Part shown: positions 49,024 to 57,575 of the stretch, piece by piece
Numbering within the stretch: the stretch's first letter is position 1
Layout: the number at the start of each line of letters is the position of its first letter
Origin: Saprospiraceae bacterium
GTDB taxonomy: Bacteria; Bacteroidota; Bacteroidia; Chitinophagales; Saprospiraceae
Assembly: GCA_016715245.1 (NCBI GenBank)
Contig: JADKAS010000001.1
Location: 434,001 to 498,000 of the forward strand
Length of the DNA: 64,000 nt
Reading direction: 5' to 3'
Translations under genes and position numbers: made by a program
Notes under the pieces: generated by a model
Seen by the model: the letters and a program-made list of their open reading frames with translations, nothing else
Told to the model about the DNA's origin: nothing
Database searches by the model: none

Positions 49024-49598
49024 TACACCTTTTCTTTAATGAATGATTCTTTTATTTTATTGCATAACAGTTTTACCGCTTGACGGTATCCGTTTTTGAT
49101 AATGTCTTCCGTCTCCAGGCTAAATAATGAAAATCCGGCTTTTTCAAAATCACAAATTATGGAAAGTTGCACAGAAATTGTCCCTGTATCTGACGGATTA
49201 AGCAAATGGTCAGGCAATAATAATAATGGTTTTCGATCTGTCTCCACAATACATTCAATTAATCTTTCCACAGAATGGGCACCTAAGGTAATTTCCTTAA
49301 TACCATCGTTAAAAAAATATTCTTTAAATATAGCGTTTTGTTGAAGCGAAAAACATGAAATTATGGAAGCATTTTTTAGTTGTAGTATTGAAAATTTATT
49401 CTGCAATGAGTAAAAATTGAAGGCCAAATTTTTAGCTATATTCAGTTTGTTTAAAGGTAGCAGTTCCCCTGTTTTAAGCTGTAGTGGGTTTTTTGCATTG
49501 AAAAGTTTTATATCGGTACTCATTACTTGATCATCGTCATACCTGTAATAACAATGAATAGTTTTACCCAAATGTAATACTTCCGTATTTATTTCCAT
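49023..49598 (-). CDS. conserved-looking protein of unknown function, coupled to the HsdR-N-like gene
   Basis: About 191 residues from the ATG at 49598 (a longer start at 49640 adds 14 residues). I do not recognise it. It is soluble, mixed alpha/beta, with no signal peptide or membrane segment. Visible pieces are LHLGKTIHCYYRYDDD at the N-terminus, a leucine-rich middle (LQLKTGELLPLNKLNIAKNL) and a C-terminal helix LLCNKIKESFIKEK. Its stop codon overlaps the start of the HsdR-N-like gene in a TAATG arrangement, so the two products are probably made in fixed ratio and may act together. Confidence 0.6.
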   Translation of the reverse strand: MEINTEVLHLGKTIHCYYRYDDDQVMSTDIKLFNAKNPLQLKTGELLPLNKLNIAKNLAFNFYSLQNKFSILQLKNASIISCFSLQQNAIFKEYFFNDGIKEITLGAHSVERLIECIVETDRKPLLLLPDHLLNPSDTGTISVQLSIICDFEKAGFSLFSLETEDIIKNGYRQAVKLLCNKIKESFIKEKV

Positions 49599-49706
49599 AG
49601 AATTAACATAAAAAAATTGAGTAAAATGGCCAAATTCCATATCCTAAAAATTGTCAGATGTAGTAACAATAATATAAAAAAAATTAGCCCAGAATTTAGC
49701 GTTTTT

Positions 49707-51356
49707 TTAAAAAAAATACCTCCAGTTTAGCTTTTCAATATTTTTATTTTGCTGTATATCATTATACAAAGTTTTGTCATTTTTGGGCAGGTTTTGAATT
49801 CTGTTTGTCCAACCTGATTTTTTTGTTTTAACAAAATCCTTCGTCCAATCATAAAGTATAGTTCTTTCAGATTTTTCGTACTTCTCTAAAAGAGCTCTTA
49901 AAATTTCAGTATTAGGGTTCTTTTTTTCAGAAACCCATCTCAACAAATAGCTGTATTCAACTATATCAGGCCAATATTTGACAGAAAAATTCTGCAATAA
50001 CAATATACTTTTTTGAATCCATTCTGGTTGATTGTGTAAAAAAGAATACCAAAGGTAATACCCTTTATTATCCTGAACATCATTGTAAATATACGTTATT
50101 TGAAGTATAAGCTCGTTAACAAGTTCTACCTGCTTTTGAGTGCTCAGTGTATTTATTTCAATACTTGCGTCGAAAAAATGTGATTGATTAAAGGATGTAC
50201 TCCATGTTTTAAGTTCGTCATCAAGTTCCTGTAGAAGATCTTTATTCTTCTGGTTAAAAATATTGGAGTTTTTTATACTTAATCTTTGGTTTTTGCAGAT
50301 GGTTGAATACCATAACTCAATTTTTTGTTCGTAGGTTGACCAAATTTCATGAGTATCTTTCGTTATATTTTTATGATCGTCAAATGAAAAGGACAATTCA
50401 TGTAATCCTGGGGTATCTATAAAAAGTTTGTTGATTTTTTGTATCAGTATTTTACATTTTTCTTCCAGGGTTACCTTGATTTTAGATTTTGTAGTAAATA
50501 AAGATACTAAGCCTGATTTTGCAGTATGATCGTTATACTGATTCAATTCCTTTTGATAAAATTTCAATGCTTCAAATGTCTCTTTAATTTGCTGATATAA
50601 CAAATTGATCTCATGAAGATTTTGTTTCAGGTCATTTTCAATAAAGTGGTAGTACCGGCTTCTCAGTTGCTCAAGTATTTTGATTTGTTCGGCAAGGTTA
50701 TCCAAAAATAATTCCAGATTTTCCTCATCCTGAACATATTTTGGTGAAAGATTAAACTTCCTGTTTTCTTTTTGCAGATAATAAGAAGGTTGGTACAATT
50801 TAGAGGCAACAACGATGGCATCATAAAATGATTCAAATGTATTTTCATCAACATCAGGGAAAAGATCATACATGATGCCTTCAACCATTTCCGGCATATC
50901 AAAATTACTTATTTCATAACATCTCTCCAGAACAGATACCATATTTCTGTCGCTTTCATAAAAGTAAATGGATGACAATATGTCCTTGCATTGCTCTGAT
51001 AATCTTTTATTGGCAAATGCCGATTCAAGAAACCCTATAGATTTTTCAATATTTTTAGGTGGGTATAATTTATGCTGTAAAGAAACAACATCCGATTTGG
51101 ACACGGATGAGTTTGGATTGTAGAAGAGTGAAATTTGGTCTAAATGAGATTCCGATAGTTCAGAAATAAATTTCTGATAAAGGGTTTCTTCTGGAATGAT
51201 AACAATACATTTTTCATTATTTTGACAGGATTTTATGATAGATGACACTATGGTCTCAAGAGCAAGATCATCATCTTTATAGGATATTGATTTTACCTGA
51301 TTCCATTGTTGTAAAATATAGCGTTGTTCGGGGAATAATCTGTCAAAAAGCCCCAT
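49707..51356 (-). CDS. large cytoplasmic protein of unknown function
   Basis: 549 residues from the ATG at 51356, which opens MGLFDRLFPEQRYILQQWN; a longer in-frame start at 51485 would overlap pdxJ and adds only a low-complexity leader. There is no signal peptide or membrane helix. The protein is rich in lysine, glutamate, asparagine and aromatic residues, largely helical, with a probable coiled-coil from about 225 to 300 (LDNLAEQIKILEQLRSRY, NLLYQQIKETFEALKFYQKEL). The segment LALETIVSSIIKSCQNNEKCIVIIPEETLYQKFI near the N-terminus (quoted only to its general pattern) recalls the region after Walker A in superfamily 1 helicases, but no P-loop is present. It sits between pdxJ and the coupled unknown/HsdR-N pair. 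The base composition is as AT-rich as its neighbours. Confidence 0.6.
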   Translation of the reverse strand: MGLFDRLFPEQRYILQQWNQVKSISYKDDDLALETIVSSIIKSCQNNEKCIVIIPEETLYQKFISELSESHLDQISLFYNPNSSVSKSDVVSLQHKLYPPKNIEKSIGFLESAFANKRLSEQCKDILSSIYFYESDRNMVSVLERCYEISNFDMPEMVEGIMYDLFPDVDENTFESFYDAIVVASKLYQPSYYLQKENRKFNLSPKYVQDEENLELFLDNLAEQIKILEQLRSRYYHFIENDLKQNLHEINLLYQQIKETFEALKFYQKELNQYNDHTAKSGLVSLFTTKSKIKVTLEEKCKILIQKINKLFIDTPGLHELSFSFDDHKNITKDTHEIWSTYEQKIELWYSTICKNQRLSIKNSNIFNQKNKDLLQELDDELKTWSTSFNQSHFFDASIEINTLSTQKQVELVNELILQITYIYNDVQDNKGYYLWYSFLHNQPEWIQKSILLLQNFSVKYWPDIVEYSYLLRWVSEKKNPNTEILRALLEKYEKSERTILYDWTKDFVKTKKSGWTNRIQNLPKNDKTLYNDIQQNKNIEKLNWRYFF

Positions 51357-51393
51357 TTTTGTATTATTTTTAAAAAAAAACAAAAATACAAAA

Positions 51394-52137
51394 CTAATCG
51401 TTAATGAATGTACTATTTTGTCCTTGAGATATTTTGAGCAAATACATTTGGATCGTATTTTTAATGCCGTAATATAAGGCATCACTTATCAGTGCATGTC
51501 CTATAGAAACTTCCATTGTTTCCGGAATGGCAGAAATAAAATCTGAAAGATTATTCAAACTTAAATCATGTCCGGCATTAATCTCGAGGTTTATGTTTTT
51601 GCAGACCAATGCAGCGTTGAAATATGGCAATATTGCCTCTTTAGGGTTTTCTGTGTAATGTTCAGCATAAGGACCGGTATATAATTCAATTCTGTCCGAT
51701 GCCAATTCTTTGGAACGTTCACAATATTCTTCAACAGGGTCTAAAAAAAGGCTTACCCGAACCCCCCAATCATGTATCTGTTTTATTACTTCACTTAAAA
51801 ACTTTTTATTCGTTTTTACATCCCACCCGGTATTTGAAGTCAACACATGTGGAGGATCCGGCACCAATGTACATTGATGGGGTTTGTAGGTTTTTATCAA
51901 TTTTAGAAAATCAGCAGATGGATAACCTTCAATATTAAATTCAGTTGTTACCACTTCTTTTAAAGCAGGTATATCATCAAATCTGATATGTCTCTGATCG
52001 GGTCTTGGATGAACAGTAATGCCCTGAGCACCATAGGTTTCACAATCTTGTGCAAATTTGATAAGATCGGGAATATTTCCACCTCTTGCATTCCTGATCA
52101 ATGCTACTTTATTGATGTTTACACTAAGATTTGTCAT
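51394..52137 (-). CDS. pdxJ: pyridoxine 5'-phosphate synthase
   Basis: A 247-residue TIM barrel, the last enzyme of the DXP-dependent vitamin B6 pathway, joining 3-amino-2-oxopropyl phosphate and deoxyxylulose phosphate. Family marks are LSVNINKVALIRNARGG, ITVHPRPDQRHIRFDDI, FNIEGYPS, CTLVPDPPHVLTSNTGWD, VSLFLDPV, ELYTGPYAE, INAGHDLSLNNL and VSIGHALISDALYYG. The length is normal. It lies 44 bp after the MDR oxidoreductase gene and 37 bp before the next gene on the same strand. Confidence 0.95.
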   Translation of the reverse strand: MTNLSVNINKVALIRNARGGNIPDLIKFAQDCETYGAQGITVHPRPDQRHIRFDDIPALKEVVTTEFNIEGYPSADFLKLIKTYKPHQCTLVPDPPHVLTSNTGWDVKTNKKFLSEVIKQIHDWGVRVSLFLDPVEEYCERSKELASDRIELYTGPYAEHYTENPKEAILPYFNAALVCKNINLEINAGHDLSLNNLSDFISAIPETMEVSIGHALISDALYYGIKNTIQMYLLKISQGQNSTFIND

Positions 52138-52181
52138 AAAGCGAATAACATTTTAAAAGGCATAAAATATACTATTGAATT

Positions 52182-53153
52182 TTATTTTGAATGATCCAGA
52201 ACAATCTTGCCAAATTGTTTGGAGTTTTTCATTCTTTCCATAGCCTCCGGCAATTTTGTAAAAGGAAATACAGTATCAATGACGGGTCTTATTTTATGAT
52301 CTGATATAAATTTCAACATTTCAGAAAAATCCTTATCCGATCCCATGGTGGAGCCAAACAAGGATATTTGTCGCCAGAAAATAGAGTGTGGTGAAAAATT
52401 ATCTGTTTTACCGCCACTCGCTCCGTAAAAACAAAATTTTGCACCAGGAAGGCAAAGTTTGATAAGATCCGGCAAAGTATTTCCCATTATGCTGTCAATG
52501 ATAATATGGACACCACCGGATAATGTATAAAGTTGTTTTGACCAATCTGTTTCAGAAGTATTAACACCTCCCGTGGCGCCTAAAGAAATTGCTTTATTGA
52601 TTTTGTCCTGATATCGTGACGTAACAAATACCTCACAACCGATAGCAACGGCATATTTTAATACCCAAAGGGATACACCGCCACCAATACCTGTAATAAG
52701 AACTTTTACATCTTTAGTTGGTTGGCATTTAACCATAAAAGCCCTGTAGGCAGTGACACCCGCTAAAGGAATGGCGGCAGCTTCTTCACATGAAAGGTGT
52801 TTCGGAAGTTTATGTATTTGTTTTTTATCTGCAACAATATATTCAGCAAAGGTGCCTTGTGAGGGCATTCCCATAATGTGAAAATTGTCAGACTGGACTT
52901 CCTGGTTTTCTCCCCAGGAAATGCCAGGATTCATGATGACCGGTTCATTGTCCATATATCCTGAGCCGTCAGATCCCGGAACACAGGGAAAAACAATATT
53001 TGGATATTGACCCTTGCCAATCCAAATATCTCTGTGATTAAGTGATGAATTAACGATTCTGATTAATCTTTGATTTTCAGAAACAGGCTTAGGGTCTTCC
53101 AGATATTGTAAGGTGGGCAGAACATCTGTTTCGCTTAAAACCCATGCGCGCAT
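52182..53153 (-). CDS. medium-chain (MDR/quinone oxidoreductase-type) NAD(P)-dependent oxidoreductase
   Basis: 323 residues. The N-terminal GroES-like domain has VNSSLNHRDIWIGKGQYP and FPCVPGSDGSGY. The Rossmann domain shows AAAIPLAGVTAYRAF, the glycine motif VLITGIGGGVSLWVLKYA and VFVTSRYQDKINKAISLGATGGVN in part. Of the catalytic zinc ligands of classical alcohol dehydrogenases, the second (GH in the GHE motif) is not present in the equivalent place, and the structural four-cysteine loop is missing, so a zinc-free quinone oxidoreductase or enoyl reductase type is more likely. It is separated by only 3 bp from the esterase gene upstream. The substrate is unknown. Confidence 0.85.
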   Translation of the reverse strand: MRAWVLSETDVLPTLQYLEDPKPVSENQRLIRIVNSSLNHRDIWIGKGQYPNIVFPCVPGSDGSGYMDNEPVIMNPGISWGENQEVQSDNFHIMGMPSQGTFAEYIVADKKQIHKLPKHLSCEEAAAIPLAGVTAYRAFMVKCQPTKDVKVLITGIGGGVSLWVLKYAVAIGCEVFVTSRYQDKINKAISLGATGGVNTSETDWSKQLYTLSGGVHIIIDSIMGNTLPDLIKLCLPGAKFCFYGASGGKTDNFSPHSIFWRQISLFGSTMGSDKDFSEMLKFISDHKIRPVIDTVFPFTKLPEAMERMKNSKQFGKIVLDHSK

Positions 53154-53156
53154 GCA

Positions 53157-53888
53157 TTAAAATTTTGCTTCCAGTAAATAAGGTAGCATTGCCCTCCAGG
53201 TTGGCCAGTCATGGGTGATGTCATATCCCCAGATATCCAGATCATGTGGAATTCCTTTATGATGGAGTAAGGCAGAGAGATATCTTGAACCATTGGGATC
53301 CTCATAATCTCCGCTTCCGGTAAGGATATGAATATGACTGGATTTTCTGATTTGACTTAAGTGCCATTCATCATTCAAATCATTAAGATAATGCATTGGA
53401 CTGTTGAAGTAAACATCATCATCCCAATAACCTTTGGTGTATTTAGAAAGATCGTATAATCCTGACATGGCTATACACCCATTGATAATATTTGGCCGTT
53501 TAAAAAATAAATTAGCGGCATGTAAGGCCCCGAAAGAAGCTCCGCATGTAATAATTGGGGTGTCCTGACTGGTTCTGGTTCGTATATAAGGTGCAACTTC
53601 TTCGTAGACATACTGATTAAACTGCTGATGTCGTATCGCTTTATGCCGTCCTTCCATTTTATTGTTAAGCCAACTTTCGCTATTAATTGAATTTATGGAA
53701 TAAACTTTTACTTTTCCGGATTCAATATAAGGCTTAAGGAAATCAATCATTAAAAAACGTTCATACTCCAGATAATCTGCCGCAGCAGTAGGCAGAAGTA
53801 AAAGAGCGAAACCAAAATGTCCGTATTCAACAATTTCCATGTTTTTATGCAGTGACGGACTGTACCACTGATCTATATGTTTATGCAT
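53157..53888 (-). CDS. alpha/beta-hydrolase, putative esterase (EsterD/PHB depolymerase-like)
   Basis: A 243-residue alpha/beta hydrolase. The nucleophile elbow is GASFG with Ser118. The following stretch ALHAANLFFKRPNIINGCIAMSG in part and a catalytic-type acid/His pair (SGDYEDPNGS; GYDITHDWPTWRAML, His near 228) complete the triad. The opening ALLLLPTAAADYLEYERF is the typical first strand and oxyanion region. There is no signal peptide. It is the first gene of the ten-gene minus-strand run and overlaps none of its neighbours; the divergent thioredoxin-like gene starts about 180 bp away. The substrate cannot be predicted. Confidence 0.85.
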   Translation of the reverse strand: MHKHIDQWYSPSLHKNMEIVEYGHFGFALLLLPTAAADYLEYERFLMIDFLKPYIESGKVKVYSINSINSESWLNNKMEGRHKAIRHQQFNQYVYEEVAPYIRTRTSQDTPIITCGASFGALHAANLFFKRPNIINGCIAMSGLYDLSKYTKGYWDDDVYFNSPMHYLNDLNDEWHLSQIRKSSHIHILTGSGDYEDPNGSRYLSALLHHKGIPHDLDIWGYDITHDWPTWRAMLPYLLEAKF

Positions 53889-54071
53889 GAATTTAATTTT
53901 GGGTGAAAGCTACCACAATTTACACTTTCTACAAAAAAAAGGAGGTAATTATTTAAAAAGTTATATATACTAATTAAAAGATAATAACTGTTAAAATAAG
54001 ATTAAGGTGCCTGAAAAGCGAATCTTTTTTAATACCTGGACCGTTTCACTTTTATGTTGAATATATGGAAT

Positions 54072-54623
54072 ATGAATAGATTATTTATATACTTTTTTAT
54101 TAATGTTTTTATTACTTGCTTACCTTTTTCAGGCGAGGGTCAGATAAAGTGGGTTACCTGGGAAGAAGCCATGGAAAAATCTAAAACTGATAAGAAAAAA
54201 ATTGTAGTCGACATTTACACAGATTGGTGTGGTTGGTGCAAAAAAATGGATAAAACCACTTTTTCAGATGAACGAATTGTTAAATATATTAATAAACATT
54301 ATTACGCCATTAAATTGGATGCTGAATTCAAAAACGAGATATTATTTAACGGTCAATCGTATCAATATACAAAATACGGCAACAGAGGGTACCATGAGCT
54401 GGCGACCATGCTTCTCAATGGAAAAATGAGTTTTCCATCCATGGTTTTTCTGGATGAAAAATTTACGCTGATACAGGCTATTCCGGGGTATCAGGATGAA
54501 ATCAATTTTTTAATGATAACCACCTACTTTGGGAGAAATGCACACAAAAATACACCCTGGCAAAAGTATTCTGCCGATTTTAAAGTTGAGGATTTTGACA
54601 TCAACGTAGCTAAAAAAAAGTAG
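54072..54623 (+). CDS. exported thioredoxin-like protein
   Basis: About 183 residues from the ATG at 54072 (an in-frame ATG six codons earlier is possible). Signal peptide ends PFSGEGQ. A thioredoxin fold follows with the redox pair C53-x-x-C56 in DWCGWCKKMDKTTF, then the strand-helix YINKHYYAIKLDAE and the cis-proline segment MSFPSMVFLDE. It resembles the DUF255/thioredoxin-7-like periplasmic proteins of Bacteroidota, which probably act in thiol redox or protein folding outside the cytoplasm. It is a single gene divergent from the esterase; a 130-bp gap leads to bshC. Confidence 0.85.
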   Translation: MNRLFIYFFINVFITCLPFSGEGQIKWVTWEEAMEKSKTDKKKIVVDIYTDWCGWCKKMDKTTFSDERIVKYINKHYYAIKLDAEFKNEILFNGQSYQYTKYGNRGYHELATMLLNGKMSFPSMVFLDEKFTLIQAIPGYQDEINFLMITTYFGRNAHKNTPWQKYSADFKVEDFDINVAKKK

Positions 54624-54753
54624 AAAATGGCTCAGAAAAACAGGGTAGGACGTTATACATTTACAACTGTTTTATTTAAATGGGGCATTGATTTTCAACA
54701 AATAGGAGTATTTTGCGTTTGTTTGATGAACAATAAGTTTCAAACGCCATCGT

Positions 54754-56376
54754 ATGTCCTCAGATACCTTTGAAGCCGATTCTATAAATAAAGAATCCCA
54801 TTCTTTTCATTTCATTCCTCAATTTTCGTCAAGAGATACTGATTATCAATTAAATCCGCAAAAGTTTTCACCCTTTTTACATTTTTTACCTGATGTAAAT
54901 GGACTGGTAAATGCTATAAAAGAAAGGAGTAATCATCCGGTAAACAGAAATGTTTTGGTGAAGGTTTTGCGGGATCAATACGAAGATTTAACACTTTCTG
55001 ACAAACAGGAATTTAATATTCAACAGTTGAAAAGGGAAACGACTTTTACGGTTTCGACTGCTCATCAGCCTTGTCTGTTTACAGGACCGGCATATTACAT
55101 CTATAAGATTTTTTCTGCCATAAGACTTGCAGAAGAATTAAAAGCTCGACATTCCAATTATCATTTTATTCCAGTTTTTGTAAATGGTTCTGAGGACCAT
55201 GATTTTGAGGAAGTAAATTCAACTAAATTATTTCAGAAACAAATAATTTGGGAAGAAGAAAAAATTGGGCCGGTAGGAAGGTACGATATCGGATCACTTA
55301 AAAAACCACTCAATGATTTTTTATCTGTCCTTGGTGATGGGGAAAAAGCCTTAGAAATAGCGAAGATTTTGAATGAGGCCTATGAAAAATCTCAGACTTA
55401 CAATGATTTTATTTTACATTTCCTCCATGTTTTAACTCGTGATTACGGACTTTTAGTACTTAATATGGACAATAAAGAGTTAAAAAAACTTTTTATTCCC
55501 ATAATGGAAAAAGAGATTGTCGAAAGGAAAAGTGAGGGTTATGTCGTTGAAACTCAAAAGAAATTGCAACAATTAGGCTATAAACCTCAGGCCCATGCGC
55601 GGGAAATAAATCTTTTTTATTTTACAGAAGAAGGGGGTAGAGAACGGATTACTTTTCAGAATAATATTTTTCACATATTGAATACCAATATTCACTGGAA
55701 TGAAAAAGAGATATTAGAACAATTGAACAAGTTTCCTGAAAACTTTAGCCCTAATGTCGTAACCAGACCTCTTTATCAGTCATTGATCCTGCCTGACGTC
55801 GCTTTTGTAGGAGGCGGAGGCGAAATAGCGTATTGGATAGAAAGAAAAGAACAATTTAATTATTTTAACGTATTTTATCCATGTCTTATCCGGAGGAATT
55901 CAGTTCTTTTGGTTCCAAAAAATGTTAGTAAAACAATGACGAAACTTGGGTTGACGGTTTCAGATTTTTTTCAGGATGAAGACAAGATGATTCACGACTA
56001 TGTCCAAAAAAATGATAAAAAACACGGTACTTTTGATGAAGAGAAAAAAAAGATACTTGACAGCTGGAATAATTTAAAACAACATATGGTTCAATACGAT
56101 CCGACTTTACTGGCTTTTATGGAGGCTGAAAAAGTAAAGATTGAAAAAATAATAGATCATGCAGATCAGAAATTAATAAAAGTATTGAAACAAACCCAGG
56201 AAACTAAAATAAACCAGATTAAAAGTATCAGGGATAAATTATTTCCCAATAACGGGTTGCAGGAAAGGACAGAAAACTTTTTTCAATATTATTTAACAAC
56301 AGATTATGACCTTTTGGAAAGATTGAAAGAAAATCTGAATCCTCTGAATAAAGATATGGTGGTTTTAATCCTCTGA
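54754..56376 (+). CDS. bshC: bacillithiol biosynthesis cysteine-adding enzyme BshC
   Basis: A 540-residue putative ligase that adds cysteine to GlcN-malate in the last step of bacillithiol synthesis. Family marks are TAHQPCLFTGPAYYIYKIFSAI in part (the nucleotide-binding-like HQPxLFxGP), FVNGSEDHDFEEVN (the SEDHD segment), DYGLLVLNMDNKELKKLF in part, and VVTRPLYQSLILPDVAFVGGGGEIAYW in part. The C-terminal coiled-coil arm (about 410-510) is rich in lysine and glutamate. The length matches the family. The last 12 bp overlap the end of accD, which is convergent. With bshB1 in the same window, the organism very likely makes bacillithiol. Confidence 0.95.
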   Translation: MSSDTFEADSINKESHSFHFIPQFSSRDTDYQLNPQKFSPFLHFLPDVNGLVNAIKERSNHPVNRNVLVKVLRDQYEDLTLSDKQEFNIQQLKRETTFTVSTAHQPCLFTGPAYYIYKIFSAIRLAEELKARHSNYHFIPVFVNGSEDHDFEEVNSTKLFQKQIIWEEEKIGPVGRYDIGSLKKPLNDFLSVLGDGEKALEIAKILNEAYEKSQTYNDFILHFLHVLTRDYGLLVLNMDNKELKKLFIPIMEKEIVERKSEGYVVETQKKLQQLGYKPQAHAREINLFYFTEEGGRERITFQNNIFHILNTNIHWNEKEILEQLNKFPENFSPNVVTRPLYQSLILPDVAFVGGGGEIAYWIERKEQFNYFNVFYPCLIRRNSVLLVPKNVSKTMTKLGLTVSDFFQDEDKMIHDYVQKNDKKHGTFDEEKKKILDSWNNLKQHMVQYDPTLLAFMEAEKVKIEKIIDHADQKLIKVLKQTQETKINQIKSIRDKLFPNNGLQERTENFFQYYLTTDYDLLERLKENLNPLNKDMVVLIL

Positions 56377-57234
56377 TATATCTGCAAATCGGCCTCCGTC
56401 AAATAAAACCAGTAAATCAGATAATCGTGATTTCAGGTCTTTCCGGTCAACAATAAAGTCCAGAAAACCATGCTCCAGAAGGTATTCTGAAGTCTGAAAA
56501 CCTTCAGGTAAATCTTTTTTTATGGTTTCTTTAATGACTCTTGGACCGGCAAATCCGATAAGCGCTTGTGGTTCCGCAATGTTTATGTCTCCCAGCATGG
56601 CAAATGACGCAGTTACACCACCCGTAGTAGGATCTGTCATAAGTGAAAAATAAGGGATGCCATTTTTTGCCAGTAATGTCAGTTTAGCCGCCGTTTTTGC
56701 CATTTGCATGAGTGAAAAAGCAGATTCCATCATTCTTGCTCCACCTGATTTGGAAATAATAAGTAAAGGGGTTTTATTTTGAAGACAAAAATCAATGGAC
56801 CGGGAAATTTTTTCACCTACTACGGAACCCATTGAACCACCTATAAACCCAAAATCCATACAGGCTACCACCAGCACGTTTTTGCCCAACTTACCATGCG
56901 CTACAGACATGGCATCTTTGAGATTGGTTTTTTTATAAGCATCATCAAGTCTATCTTTATAGGATTTTAAATCTGTAAAATTCAAAACATCTACTGATAC
57001 GACGTCATCAAACAATCTGGTGTGTTTTCCGTCAAAAATAATGTCAAAATAATCACTTGAACTGATTCTTGTATGGTAATTACATTTAGGACACAGGTAT
57101 AGATTGTCCTTCAATTCCTTTACTGTAGTCATGGTAGCACACTGTGTACACTTATGCCAGAGACCATCAGGTGCCTCCTTCTTATTTTTTGTGGTGGTTT
57201 GAATTCCTTCTTTTAAACGTTTGAACCAACTCAT
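56365..57234 (-). CDS. accD: acetyl-CoA carboxylase carboxyltransferase subunit beta
   Basis: A 289-residue AccD that forms the carboxyltransferase with AccA in malonyl-CoA synthesis. The N-terminal zinc ribbon has Cys29, Cys32, Cys48 and Cys51 (HKCTQCATM ... LCPKCNYH). The crotonase-fold body shows VACMDFGFIGGSMGSVVGEK, KSGGARMMESAFSLMQMAKT and TDPTTGGVTASFAMLGDI, then GFAGPRVIKET. It is complete and of normal length. It overlaps bshC by 12 bp tail to tail, so the two transcripts would be complementary at their ends. A TAATTTTG box on the minus strand (57278-57285) lies about 44 bp upstream. Confidence 0.96.
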   Translation of the reverse strand: MSWFKRLKEGIQTTTKNKKEAPDGLWHKCTQCATMTTVKELKDNLYLCPKCNYHTRISSSDYFDIIFDGKHTRLFDDVVSVDVLNFTDLKSYKDRLDDAYKKTNLKDAMSVAHGKLGKNVLVVACMDFGFIGGSMGSVVGEKISRSIDFCLQNKTPLLIISKSGGARMMESAFSLMQMAKTAAKLTLLAKNGIPYFSLMTDPTTGGVTASFAMLGDINIAEPQALIGFAGPRVIKETIKKDLPEGFQTSEYLLEHGFLDFIVDRKDLKSRLSDLLVLFDGGRFADISED

Positions 57235-57277
57235 TTATTAAACTTTTGACTTGTTGTATCACATTCAAAATGACGGA

Positions 57278-57285
57278 CAAAATTA
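57278..57285 (-). promoter_or_regulatory. -7 promoter box of accD
   Basis: On the minus strand this is TAATTTTG, matching TAnnTTTG, about 44 bp before the accD ATG. Confidence 0.55.
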
Positions 57286-57410
57286 CTAATATCAATGTTA
57301 TTATGGTCTATTTAAAATAATTTTAAATATATAATTTATTAACATATTTGTAGTTGATTGATTTTTAGGTAGATAGTGTGGTGGTATTTTCTCAATGGAA
57401 ATTGATAAAT

Positions 57411-57483
57411 AAAAAAAGGGCCGACTCTCCCTAAAGAACCGACCCCGAGTAACAATTTGCTAATTACTCTAACTCAATCTCGG
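57411..57483 (-). ncRNA. candidate structured RNA ending in a terminator
   Basis: Read on the minus strand there is a hairpin (GAGTAA with TTACTC, 57447-57452 and 57464-57469) that competes with a longer pairing of CCGAG and CTCGG. It is followed at once by GGGTCG ... CGGCCC (one wobble) and seven T at 57417-57411. The terminator lies about 130 bp past the stop of the barrel-protein gene at 57576, farther than usual. The segment may be only that gene's 3' end, an attenuator ahead of accD, or a small RNA; no separate promoter box was found. Confidence 0.3.
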
Positions 57484-57575
57484 AAATAAACACCTCCAAA
57501 ATCGTGCCAAAATTTTAATTTCAGCATATGTATAAACTAGCTGGCTTGAAAAGATAAATGGAAATCAGGTTCTGG

